From assembly GCA_963693285.1 (NCBI GenBank), contig OY848917.1:32189245-32253244 (forward strand): a stretch of 64,000 nucleotides of DNA. Direction: 5' to 3'. The notes beneath the pieces are model-generated. The model was not told where the DNA came from. It ran no database searches and worked only from the letters and a program-made list of their open reading frames with translations. Origin of the DNA: Xestospongia muta (Eukaryota; Porifera; Demospongiae; Haplosclerida; Petrosiidae). Below, one piece after another: positions 49,650 through 61,560 of the stretch; positions within the stretch are counted from its first letter, which is position 1, and each line of letters begins with the position of its first letter. The position numbers and the translations under genes are program-made.

Positions 49650-50040
49650 AATCACTTGCTTCATCTCACTAGTCCTCTATCTTCTGTTTATATACTGGTT
49701 GACTGAAAAATGTCATTTCCATCATCTAAGATTAACATGTAGGTCTAAGCACTCTCACTTCCCCTTTCCTCATGTCCGGTCCTGGTATTTCTTGTTTCAG
49801 TAATTTCATTACTCTGTGGGGATGTGGAAACAAACCTAGGCCCTCTAAATGGATCTGTAAAGTGTGTATGCTCATTTGAGGAGTCAGTCCTGATGCTTTA
49901 ATATGAAATATGATCTAATTGGTCTCACTGTTAACATATGTAAGGACTTTATCTGATGTTATTGATAATTTTCCTTGCATTTGTCCTTTTTGGTCTCAAT
50001 TCAATCTTGTGTCTGACCTAAAAACTGAGATTGCTTAACT
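49650..50040 (+). pseudogene. LINE ORF 5' fragment with 2A-like motif
   Basis: A hydrophobic stretch (VLVFLVSVISLLCG) is followed by DVETNLGP at 49821-49844, then KCVCSFEE, which starts a Cys-rich finger. In L2/CR1-type LINEs of sponges, echinoderms and others, ORFs can begin with a 2A-like ribosome-skipping motif (consensus DxExNPGP). Here the Pro before Gly is Leu, so skipping would be lost. The frame breaks soon after. It lies just outside the left end of the next element. Confidence 0.5.
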
Positions 50041-50240
50041 ATGTTTGCACATCATTAGCTTAGAAAAATCCTGTACATGTAAGTCTCAACCAACTCTCAA
50101 TTTAATCATTCTATATCTAAATAGATCAGTCTTCAAAAACATGCTATATACTAAAATATAGTCCTCATCCTCCAGTTTGTCTTCATCCAATTAATTGCAA
50201 GTATTGACAATCCAAGTTTTATATTTTATTAGTTGATATT

Positions 50241-51618
50241 TATGAGAGGTAATTAGTGCCAAAATAACCACATTAAAAAAGGCTAGTGAAATCTTACAGA
50301 GGGTAGTCAAGTTTTAAATAAGGTGGTGGTTTTTTAAAATGGGGTAGTGGATTTTTAAAAATAGGTCAGTGGTTTTTAATGTAGTAGCATCTAAAAAGGG
50401 TAGTCCTTTTGTGCAAATGATAGTCTATTTTGAAGTAGGGTAGTGTCTTTAGAAGTAAGATTGTGTCTTTCAATGTGATAACATTCAATAAGGTTGTGTT
50501 TTTTAAGTTGTATAGTATCTATCAAAATGACGGTCTATTTAAAAAAGAGTAGTGTTTTACAGATACAATACTGAGCTTGAGTTCTTTTACTGAATGATAA
50601 CATTCAAATAGAATATATAGTCTATTATAAATATAGGGTAGTGTTTTAGAAATCAGTATAGTGTTTTCAAAGTGATAAGATTATAATTTTTAAATTGTGT
50701 AAAATTATGGTCTACTTTAAATAAGACAAATCTTTTAGAAATAGGATAAAGTCTTTGGAGCAAAGTAAAGACTGTTACAAGATTGTATGGTTGATAAATA
50801 CAGGGGTTGGGTTGAGGGGGCTGGCTCCAGATATTAGGGAATTTGAATGTCTTCAGAGTGCAATGTAAATCTTCCAAGAGCAGTAGTATTTATCTCTAGT
50901 TTAACACAGGTACATGTACATGTATATTTGTTATTTCAAGACAACAATATTGCTCAATGTACCTAATTGATGATCACATTATTGTTATTCAAATGTCAGA
51001 AATGCTGTTGTCCCAACTCTACACAGAAGATATAGTGTTTCCATTGAGTCAGAGTAAGCATAAAAAGACAATGACTTAAATTAACTAGCAAGGTGAGTTC
51101 AAGACTGACAATTCCCCTTGCTAAAAACCTCCAAATCTATTTTCTCAAGGGTTTGGAGTGCTCCCAAAGTCTAACAATGAAGTATAAATTGAATACAGAA
51201 TGTCATCACCATGTTCGTGTTATCGTGGCAATCTGAAGTTGATTAGACTTATAATACCACTAGTATATACAACCTTATCGACTCCTCATTATTCGTATGC
51301 ATGAGCTTCATTGTTCAATTATCATGCTTCATTATCTGTCTTCGGCCTGCTTTATCTCTGTCTCCTCTCTCTCTCTCTCATGACATATTATTATATATTA
51401 AACTTTAACATTTATTTATCATATTTCCTTAGTTTCATATCAATCTAACAACTCTTATTTAATTGAAATTATTAAAGCAGTCTGTGCATGCACAATCACC
51501 AGGTAGTCATTTGGCTATCACAAATATTAACTGTTATTACACTATTGTTTAATAAAAATGGGTGTTGTGTACTCGATAGCAAAACATCCAAACGTGGTAT
51601 CGAAGCATAGAGTACCCA
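50241..51618 (+). repeat. Left terminal inverted repeat
   Basis: Pairs with 61561-62976. Shared landmarks include GGGTAGTCAAGTTTTAAATA near the tip, GGTTGGGTTGAGGGGGCTGG near 50815, and GAAGCATAGAGTACCC at the inner end. Confidence 0.85.
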
Positions 51619-51800
51619 CCCAGGGTTTGGAGTGCTGCAAAGAATCCCAAAGTAGAACCTGTCTTGAACAAACAATGAAGTATAAATTGAATACAGAATG
51701 TTATCACCACATTCTCTTTATTGCAGCAATTTGAATTTGATTATACTAACAATACCACCAGAGTCTACTACATTATCAGCTCCTCATTATCTCTACAGCC
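51145..51800. repeat. Direct repeat at the inner edge of the left terminal repeat
   Basis: 51145-51300 and about 51620-51790 share GGGTTTGGAGTGCT, AACAATGAAGTATAAATTGAATACAG and a downstream CTCCTCATTAT. Only the outer copy has a counterpart in the right terminal repeat. Confidence 0.7.
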
Positions 51801-51818
51801 CACTATGTCTCTGTTTCT

Positions 51819-51823
<5 letters not shown>

Positions 51824-51888
<65 letters not shown>

Positions 51889-51890
51889 CT
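51824..51890. repeat. (CT)n microsatellite
   Basis: About 33 CT units. Leu/Ser-repeat frames over it are artefacts. Confidence 0.95.
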
Positions 51891-54800
51891 ATTTACACAT
51901 TCAACAATTTTCCTTCACTGTGTCTCTCTTTTATTATGTACAATTTTCCTTTTTATTGAACTCTGTGCTGACTTTGAATATAACATTGTTATAATATAAT
52001 TATAAAGTTTAACATGTGTTTATCAATCTAATTACTATTTCTTTAGTTTCATATAGATCAATCTAACAACTACTTTATTTTACAATAATAGTTGAAATCA
52101 TCATTACAAAGATGACAAAGGGATTTATTGATGTAGCATGTAGTCATTTGATATGGATAGATATTCATACATGGCTGCCTTCCTTTGCCTACAATCTTGG
52201 ACCAACTAGCAAAGTGAGTTTAAGTCAGACTCTCCTTTAGGAATAATTCCAAATAAATGAGCACTTTTTCTCTCTCTGTCTCTTTGTGCCTCTCTTTGTC
52301 TCTTTGTGTCTCTAACTTAATTTCCATTTGTTTGCACATCCAAAAATTTGCCAGTACTATTGCACAGAAACGTATTGCATACACTTTTAATGATAATCTA
52401 TGTAAAGTATCATTGAAGTTGATGTGGTATGTTTCTGTGTAATAGTACTGGCAATTTTTTATATAAAAGACAGCTGGTCCACATGAATCTTTGGAAGTAA
52501 CATTATCCATCATTCTCATCTTGTCCATCTTTTGTCTGACTAGCAATCTATCTATATTGATATTGATCTGCACATATATTATCTATTTATCTGTCTGCCC
52601 ATCCACTCACTTCTTTGATTTCCATCCTTTTATCCGTATGTCCATTTATCACCTCATCCACTGAATCATCCATATATTCACTGTAATCCAGTCTATCTAT
52701 CTGCTAATATCTCAGCCTCCATTCAACCATGATTCTCTTTATTTGTCTGTCAAGTGTCTTTCCATTTAATCTGTCCAAGTGTCCTTTCTGTCTGCTGACC
52801 TCTTAGTCAATTCATTCAATCCATACACCTGTTTGTCCATCTTTTATCTATCTGTCTATCTGTCTATTCATCAATCTAACTCTTCAATCAACTGCCGCCT
52901 CAATGTTATGACCCCACATTTAAACTAAATTTTTGATTTTACAGAATTATTTTTGATGAATAACAGTGTACACACATAAGATAAGATAGATTTGGTACTA
53001 TAATTCCACGTTTAGAGAATGTTGTTTTATGTAGAATTGTCAATGTTGGAATGGTCCAGATTGTCCCATTAAAATGTATTTATTAACAGAAAACACTAGT
53101 CATATCACATCTGACTAACACTGACTGACCATACTGACCATAGTAAGTAAAATTACAGACATTACTAATAATCATTCAGACAGGCAGGTAGATTGGCAGT
53201 CATAGAGTCAGTTTAGATAAACAATCTCATAGTCAGTCAAAAAGAGTCAGATTGTAATTCAAATAATCAGTCAGAGTGTCAGTTAGATAGATAGTTAACC
53301 AGATAGTCAGTCATATAATCTGTCAGAAGGTCAATCAGATAGTCAAGCAGACATTCATGCAATCAGGCACTAAATCAGATATTCAGTCAAATAATCGATA
53401 TAAAAGGGTTAGACTAAGAGTCAGTTAGATAGTCAGTTGGTTAGTATGGTTGGTCAGTTTTGGTCAATATTGATTAATGTTGGTTGGTATGATCAGTTGA
53501 CTTGATCAGTCAAGGTTGGTCAGTATGGTCAGTGTTGGCCAGTATAGTCAGTAGAATTGCTCACAATGGACAGTCAATTAGTATGGTCAGTATGGTTAGA
53601 ATGGTCAGTTGGTCAGTGTTGATCAGCATGGTCAGTCATGCGCATCAGTATGGTCAATAGAGTTGCCCAGTTAGTATGGTCTGAATGGTCAATCAGTCAG
53701 TGTTTGTTCAAAATGAGTATGGTAAGTCAGTTTTGGTATGGTTGGTTATTATTGTATGATAAGTATGGTCAATATGGTCAGTTGGTCAGTATGATCTGCC
53801 AATGCTCTTCAGTATTGTCAGTGTTTGGTTGGTATGGTCTTGTAAGTTAGTATATGGTCAGTATGATCATTTCGTCTGTATGGTTGGTCACTTTTAGTCA
53901 GTATGATCAGTAGTATTGCTTACAATGGACAGTCAGTAATTATGGTTGGTCAGTCTTTTGTCAGTTTGTCAGCAAGGTTGGTTCAGTCAGTATGCTCAAT
54001 ATGCATGGTCAAAAGGTCAGTGTTGGTCAGTATGATTAGTAGCATTGCTTACTATGATTTATCAGTTAGTGCAGTCAGTATGGGTGGTCAAACATTTTAA
54101 TATCGATGTTTTTTTTAATTGTTTTTAATCATTTCATCAAAGTATCTAATCTTATGTCCGACAATGTAGGTTATGTAATTGTAGTTATGGTCTCTTCATG
54201 CAGACCGTGAAGTCAAGCCATCGGTTATACCACTTGTTTTATACATACCTCACACTGGTTTTATTTCTATCAGTGTTATAGAATACATTGTGTTAATATG
54301 TTTTAAATCATATTATAATAATATCATTATCATTCCTCACCAAGAGCAAGTATGACAAGAATAATTGTTAAAGGTGAAAAGCAGGTTTCAGTGTGGATCA
54401 TGTCAAAGAAACTGTTCAGTGCAAAATCGATATGTATAGGGTGCAAAGAGACCACGATGAGTTAAGACTTGAAACAATACTAAGGTCAATTGATAACCCA
54501 AACTATTATTGATACTATTGGTGGAAAGACATCAAGTTGCTTGACAGTCAAAAGGTAAGTTGTATGCTGAAAGATAAGCTGAAAACTATTATAATTCCAT
54601 AATGTTATCATTATTACTATTAGTGTTATTGTTATTATTATTATTAATGTTATTATTATTATTTTGTTGTTGTTGTCTCAGCTTGAGCTTGATTCTGCCT
54701 CTTTTGGTCTGCATAGTGCAATGTATAGATTTTTGATGGAGTTTCAGTGCGTACTAATCTAGTATTAAAGCTGTTTGTCATATAGTGTATCTTGTACTTC

Positions 54801-54975
54801 ACATATATAATACTATCTCTACAATTGATTTAGCAATTTATGTCAGATAATTACATTTTTATTAATGTTAGTTATTCTTTTCATTGGCGGGAAATTACCG
54901 TAAAACTAGACTTAAGCAAGACTTGGAGAGAAGAGATTGTTATTACAGTCAGAGAGAGACGAAGAGTACAGTGTC
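51891..54975. other. Element interior upstream of the HECT gene: low-complexity and minisatellite sequence
   Basis: No gene seen. 52560-52880 is rich in TCTATCTGTC-type words, 53150-54090 is a degenerate GTCAGTATGGTCAG minisatellite, and 54600-54670 holds an (ATT)n-like tract. The promoter of the HECT gene should lie in the last few hundred bases. Confidence 0.55.
53150..54090. repeat. Degenerate GGTCAGTATGGTCAG minisatellite
   Basis: Dozens of variants of (G)GTCAGTATG/GTCAGTTGG/GTCAGTGTTG. The first third is richer in ATAGTCAGTCA. Open frames over it are repeat artefacts. Confidence 0.85.
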
Positions 54976-57900
54976 ATGGCAGATCAGACGAGGACAGGAG
55001 ACCTTAGGCAACAAGTGTTGTCAATATATAATAGTTTGCTGAACGCTGTCGATGCGCTGGAGAGTCGACCTAGCGGTAGAGGGATCTCTAGATCTAGTGT
55101 ACCCAGTTGTTGCGAAGCTAGTAACAGTGGGATATCAAGATTGTCAAGTGCTCTCGAACCTTCGCAGACTTCTTCCAGTTCCGAAATAAAACACTTATTC
55201 CATTATAATACCAGCTTTGGGAAACGTAGAAATTCGAAGGGAAGTGAGAGCCTAAGCAAAAAGAAAAAACTAAAAACTTGGTCACATACATTCGTTTGTT
55301 TAAGTTCCCCCACTCAAAATGAACCACCTGACAGTAAGACTAGAGCTAAGTTACAGCTAGCAAGTTTAGGAGAAAAGAGGTTGTCATTTTTTTACGATGG
55401 GGGCCCAGAAGAGCTTCATGAAGAACTCATGCAACAATATCCTAAACTGTCTTCTGGAGGTGGTTATGAGTTGCTTCGTGCCAGTGGCAATCGTAAGCTT
55501 GAAATTATTCCTGTGCCACAGGAAGGATGCTCAGTCAATTTTCTGAGGAGTGTTGTGCACAGTGCCAAAGTGTATGTTCGTCCAATACAAAGAGATTTAG
55601 ACATGACCCCTTCTCCAAGTAATGTAAGTTTTATATGATGTTAAAAAAAAACAACAAATGTTTGGTTTTGTTTTATTAGCAATGGTCACCTGTATTACGA
55701 CAAGAAAAATGTCTAGAATGTGGCAATCTAGTTCCCCTTCACATGTTGAGAGAGCACCTTTTAGCATGCAAGTCAACTGTTACTGGTGAGTGCATGTTTA
55801 CACAAACACATATAATATAATTCACATGTAGAATGGGAGGGTCTGGTTTATATTAAGCATATAGCAGGTTTAAATTTTTGGGAGTTCTTTGCTTTTTTGT
55901 GAAGAGGAATAGTGGTAGTTTAATACAACGATATGAGTCTGATCTAATGAGAAGCTATATCAGCCTTACACTCATGGACAATGGTGGATGGTTTGTATGC
56001 ATTTCATAACAGATTATATCAGATATGTCATGGTTCATTAATTGGTCAATATACATTATGCAAACCTACTAACTTGTGTAAAAAAATATCCTCAGGCCTA
56101 TTGTTAATGAGGTTTTGTATAAGACATGTAGACTTCACATCATGTTACACACACATACACATGTGTATGTCATATCATAGTACATCTAATATTCTATATA
56201 TATTTCATATAATTATATAGATGAAGTTCAATCAGCTTATGAGTCTGATGATAAAGAGATGGTCAGTGACAATTCAGTAGGCATTGAAGCAGAAGACATG
56301 GTAATGAGCTTATAATTGCTATGTGTCAGCTACCTCATGTGTTGGCCTTTAGAGTGAAGACGATGATTCTATGCTCCAGTATGCAATCCAGGTAAGTCGT
56401 CAAGAGGCAAGTCTTACAGACCCAAGGTTAGTAGCAGGTTATGATGTATATTATTATTAATCAACTTTTATCTAGCTATTTTCGATCTTGTGAAATTAGC
56501 AGTATTGACGAAGTTATCACTATGCTTAGACAAAATTTAATTGACAAATGCTTCACAATGGTAATTAGTAGAACCAATGTTCTTGAAGAATTTTTTCGGA
56601 GGACTGATAAAAAGTCATTTGACCCATCAAAGAAGCTAAGAGTAAGTATGTTCTTTGATTTCATTGACTTTCCATTACATCCATGTAGGTGGAGTTTGTT
56701 GGTGAAGATGGGATTGATACAGGTGGTCTGACTAGGGAACTGTTTACACTTCTTGTTAAGGCTATTTCTCCTAAATATGTTCAAAATGGTTATCTTCTTC
56801 ATGATTCCATTGCTCTTCGAGTAAGCATATACTAAGAATAATTCAAGTAATTAAATTTGTTATGCAGGACCGGGTGTATTACAAATTGGGACAACTTGCA
56901 TCTATGTGTTTAGTGCAAGGAGGTGCTGGATTTAACATTCTCTCTTTGGCTGTATTTGACTATATATGTGGTAAAGACATCAAATATCATAATCCCTTTT
57001 GAAGACGTAATGCATCTTCAAGCAAAAGAACTGATTAATGAAGTAAGTAGATATGTTCTTGTAGGATATGCATTGCATATTAATATTATTTGGTTTAGTT
57101 GTCTAAATATGTATTAGTTTCTTGACAGCCATTGACTTATAACTAGAACACATGTGGATCTAAGCACATCATATATACCTTGACATGAGACTCATATAAT
57201 AGCAATGTGCCACTATAGCTAATATGAAGATACTATTTTTGTGAGGTTTCATGTTAAATCTAGCATGTTTATTGCAGTAGACATGCTGTTACTTTAAACA
57301 TGTAAATTGTGAGCTTGTTATATTACATGATGTCATGATATTATTTTTCATTTAATTTCAGATACAATGTGTGTCAACATTAGATGAACTAAAGAATGTA
57401 TACTCAATACACTTTGACACACTAAGTGACTGTGGTATAACAAAGCCAACCAGTTTATTAACACTAGAAGACAAACGGGTAGTAGTCCAATCTATTGCAC
57501 AGTATCATTGCTTATTAAGACATAAGGCAGAGCTCGACCAATTCAGTGATGGTCTGGCAACATTAGGTACCAGAGATGCCATAAGAAAGTACCCTGTTAT
57601 ATTGTCGAAATTTTTCACCAACTGTAACATCACACTTACAGCAGGTAAGAAAATTCATATGCACAATAAATCTGTATAGACAGCAAGTGTTTGTATGTAT
57701 TCTAAGAGATCGTTACGTTGTTATGATGACTGTTATTATACTATGCAGACTTGATAAAGAATCTCTTTAAGAGGGTCATCTATTCTGAGGTTGGCTGCAA
57801 TGAGAGGACGAGAGAAGAATGTACTTACATCTATTTCATAGATTACTTGGAAGAATGTGAAGAAGGTATACAAGATTTACACTTTTTGTTTGCTGTGTGT

Positions 57901-59159
57901 ATACAAATATTTATTGTGTAATGTATGTATATAGTCTTGTATATGAGTGTCTTATCTACATTCTCTTGCATGGTTGTAGCTGAATCCATTAAAGAACTCA
58001 AAGATATCCCTCATGAAAAGAGTAAGTTTGGGATATTTTTGTGTGAAAGGAGGGGTGATAAACCACATAAATAGGTCTAATGACTGCCATACATAAGTGT
58101 GAAGAAGCCTTTGTGGTTTTGAAGGGACCACATTTTGCATTTTTAAGGTGGTTTTTAGTGACAATTATAGTGGATTGGTTTAGCACAGGGTTAACAAGCT
58201 TATAATTGAAACTATTGTAAAATGACTATTTGATGGTACTGTTGTTACTGCTAGCAACAAAACTTGCTATGTTTCAAAACTGAAAAGTTAAACTGAGAGA
58301 AGCCACCCAAATATGAAGACAATAGCTTTAATTAGTCACGCCCAATGCAAAGTGCTTGCAGTAGGAGTAATCATATTCATTGGGTGCTATGTACATTAGC
58401 AGTTATTTTATGTGTATGTTAATTTCATTTGTCATCTCCAAAAGTCACTTACAAGGATACAAAAAACAATGACAGTGGACATATATATATACATGCATGC
58501 ATGAGGCTAAAAAAAATCTTAGAACCATCTGACATGCAGACAAATTATGCATAGAAGTACTAAACTCACTGTTGCCACTTTGTTATTTTTAGAATGAAGT
58601 TTTGTCAAGAGGTTAGAAGTAATTGATAAGGTGTCATTTCTGCACATAACGCGTTTTTAGCGCTACATTCAATATTGTCCAGAAACGATTGTACTTTTAT
58701 CTGGCAAATGGTTGATTAAGGCACTACGTAAATTTGTTGATCATCTGTTACTAAAAAGAGTCAAAGAGAGCTTCATTACTGTATTGTCAAAATAACTAAA
58801 ATCCCAATTTATGTATTGGTAGTACTCATTGATAGACCTGCCTTAATGAAATTATTTAATGTATTTGTTATTGCAATTACTGGGTTGATGTAGCCGGCAC
58901 TTTACCGTGACTGTTTCATTTTATAGAGATAAAGGTGACCTTGCATTCAATTCTCAACTTTTTTTCTGGAGCAGAAGAAATTCCTCCCATGGGATTTCCA
59001 TGTGATCCTGTACTGTGTTTTACTGCCAGTGATCTTTACCCAACAGCGTCCACATGTGCCATTGAGCTGACGTTACCAACCCAATACAGCAATTATGAGT
59101 CTTTTAAAGATGCAATGGATGTGGCACTCACATGTCACGGTGGTTTTGGAAAGAGTTAA
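54976..59159 (+). CDS. Transposon-borne HECT E3 ubiquitin-ligase-like protein (UBZ-UIM-HECT), one frameshift
   Basis: Eleven exons: 54976-55623, 55680-55785, 56221-56300, 56353-56426, 56476-56641, 56689-56820, 56868-57042, 57362-57644, 57749-57865, 57980-58021 and 58927-59159. They give 684 residues if one extra T in the TTTT run at 56997-57000 is discounted; as written, exon 7 shifts frame and meets TGA. Exon 1 ends with a domain common in such proteins (YPKLSSGGGYELLR ... KVYVRPIQRDL). Residues 227-246 fit a Rad18-type UBZ4 finger exactly (C-x2-C-x11-H-x3-C). EDDDSMLQYAIQVSRQ near 280-298 is a ubiquitin-interacting motif. The HECT domain spans about 303-684: VEFVGEDGIDTGGLTREL, then YPTASTC with catalytic Cys 651, ending GFGKS. 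It resembles G2E3-like HECT proteins. It would bind ubiquitin chains and transfer ubiquitin. Confidence 0.75.
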
Positions 59160-59359
59160 CTGTTCTGTTACAATATGTACGTGCTACATTATCTCTTAAA
59201 CTATGCACTCTCAGTATTTCTCATCATCAGTATTCATAATCGGTTACTTCATTTGTCACTTATCAATATATACATAATGATTTGGTGATCAATTTTGATT
59301 TGTGATATTCAATGTCTGGTGTAAAAATTAACAGATTTGGAAAGGGTATATTCTAATTA

Positions 59360-61473
59360 TTAACATAATCTGTTCTTCACAAAACCAACTGTTGCTGAAT
59401 ACAAGTCAATGCCATAGTTGGTTGAGGGAGAAAGTACTTGAACTGCTTCCTGTAGCTCAGAATAATCATTTTCATTCAGAGGTCATTCTATAGCAGGAAC
59501 AATAATTTCATTAGGAGTACTCAGATCATCTTCTGTTGATAACGGACCATCCCAGTCAACTCCATATAGTTGTGCCTCCTCCTGTTGAAAGAAACAAGAT
59601 TAGTCAAGCGCATATAGACATTTGTTAACACAAAATATAATAGATAATGTACTGTTATTGTGCTCTATGGGTTATATGGCATGAGAGGTGAGGTCAAGAG
59701 ACTGATACAGCATGAGGCAAAGCTGAGTACTGTATCAGTCTTGAGACCATAACCCAAGTAACCTGTATAACACTAACAGTACATTATCTGGTTTACCATT
59801 ACTTGAACTGTACTTTCATTTCTTGTCAGTTTTACTGTTTGAATTCATTTGTTGCTATGTGTTACTAAGCACAAGCCAATTAATTTGAGGAAGCAACTAA
59901 AGAGAATTGGAAAGTGTGAAAAGGTAAGGAAACCCGAGCAGGAAAGGAAGATATGGTCAACCTAGATAGCCAGCATGAAACATTCCTTAGAAAACAATCA
60001 ATAATCTCAATGAAAATTAATGTTAGTATCATATTGAACGTGCAATATCAGTCATATTGAACGCTTTCTGCTTTATGGAAATATAGAATGGGCGGTGTCT
60101 TTAATCCATCCATGCAAGTAACAATATATATATATATATATATATATAAACAAAATACCTCTGTTAGCTCATCAGGTGGAGGTTGTCTACATAGTCCACT
60201 AATCCAAAGCTGCATTGGACTAAGATATCCTTCAGATGATAGAGGATGGTTGTTCCAAGCATCCTGAAAGAGACGTAATGCAGAGTTTATTCGTCGTATA
60301 TATACATAATGGAGACAAAAGAGATGTACTTCATCATCAATATCCAATATGTCCTGATCCTCCATATAATGAAAGAGTTGGTAGAAAAGAATAGTACATT
60401 GCAGAAATACATCACGCCAGAGTCTCTCAATTCTTTGGTTGTGAACACTGCGTCCAGTAATGAAGCTACCTCGACCTGGACCTCTGAGAGGATGTTGAAG
60501 CATGAATGCTGCAACACGTACATTTTCACCACCTCTATCTGAACGTACTCTACTTGGCAGTCCAGTGATTCTTACTTGGTCAACAAATAGTTGCAGGACA
60601 GTTTCTGCTCGGTTATTGTCAGCGCAATGTAGGTATATTATTCTACGACTGAATCCATCAATACATCCATGAATGACAAACCTCCATCTATAAATTAAAT
60701 AGAAAACGATTATAGACCCAATTATGATATAAATGTGATAATTGTAACTGATTAAGTAGATAATGACTTCACCTGATCAATTTATGATTGCTATCTATGT
60801 GATATAGAGACCTTGGTGCTGCCACTCTGTATTCTCGCCTATGAAGACATCTCAATTGACGCATCATTGTTCCTTCAGGACAGATTCTTCTTTGGGAGTC
60901 TCTGATTCTCCACTTTTGTATTCTAAACCCTTGAGATAATAGATGCCCATTCATTTGACGGTATCCGCACATGGGGAATTGATCATGAATGCTTTTTATC
61001 AGTCTGTCCAAGTCGTTGTCTGTTACTTCTGAATACTGGGAACGAATAGAAAGACCATACTGGGACAGTCTTCTGTGAAGAGTTCTCACAGATACCCCAA
61101 GCATATCTGACATTTGGGGGACAGTGAAGTGATTTTCAACGAGATACAACAATTGCTGTCTTGGAATAACAAATCTAGGCCGGCCAATGAGTCCATTGTA
61201 CTCAACTGGGGGTGAAGATTGCTCTGTATTTTCTGAAGCACGATCTCTGACGTTCTTAAGTGTGTCAAGAGCAAATCTAATAAAGTTGAGTCCTGCCTGT
61301 TCATTCAAACTTAGTACTCTTATACTTTCTGCAACAATAAATTCTCGATAAACAAGCTCCAAACAGAGTAAAGATGATTCTAAAACATCAAAGCATATGT
61401 TTCTTCCGTCTGAGAGAGCTTCAAAGTTGCTAGTGATCCGCCTAAGAGCATTTATACTCCACTCAGAAGACAT
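59360..61473 (-). CDS. IS3-like DDE integrase/transposase of the 12.7-kb element
   Basis: Exons 61473-60773, 60687-60159 and 59581 onward join in phase. Reading stops at TGA 59485-59483 (442 residues), but the same frame continues in protein-like sequence ([19 protein letters not shown]) to TAA at 59362-59360. This suggests a recent nonsense change or a tolerated truncation. Residues near 100-190 hold a helix-turn-helix pair: [19 protein letters not shown] and an IS3 OrfB-like [15 protein letters not shown]. Catalytic residues: Asp in YHIDSNHK, Asp in VRSDRGGEN, and Glu in [11 protein letters not shown], 36 residues after the second Asp. CIDGFSRRI and [10 protein letters not shown] are family signatures shared with the 25-33 kb integrase. 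The start is the first ATG, 90 bp inside the right terminal repeat. Confidence 0.8.
59642..59789. mobile_element. 148-bp fold-back MITE in the integrase intron
   Basis: The 16-bp ends AGATAATGTACTGTTA and TAACAGTACATTATCT are perfect inverse complements. An inner hairpin (GAGACTGATACAG ... CTGTATCAGTCTTGAG) makes it a near-complete fold-back. It sits in intron 2 of the integrase gene (60158-59582). Confidence 0.8.
60124..60147. repeat. (TA)n microsatellite
   Basis: About 12 TA units in the second intron of the integrase gene, next to the exon 2 donor. Confidence 0.9.
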
Positions 61474-61560
61474 AGTTCACTTTAGCCCCGCACCAAGTAA
61501 AGTAGAATACCTGGGTACGAGGCTGAATTCACTTATACTGAACCCGGAAATCCGTTAATG

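Noticed and set aside
51698..51999. Two + strand frames with Leu/Ser repeats
   Set aside because: They translate the (CT)n microsatellite.
53638..54100. Two + strand open frames
   Set aside because: They lie wholly in the GGTCAG minisatellite and show only its repeat.
55118..55327. Minus-strand frame in HECT exon 1
   Set aside because: Antisense shadow of a longer exon with in-phase splice sites and recognisable domains.
57952..58186. Minus-strand frames in the HECT gene
   Set aside because: They lie mostly in intron 10 with no motif and no splice support.
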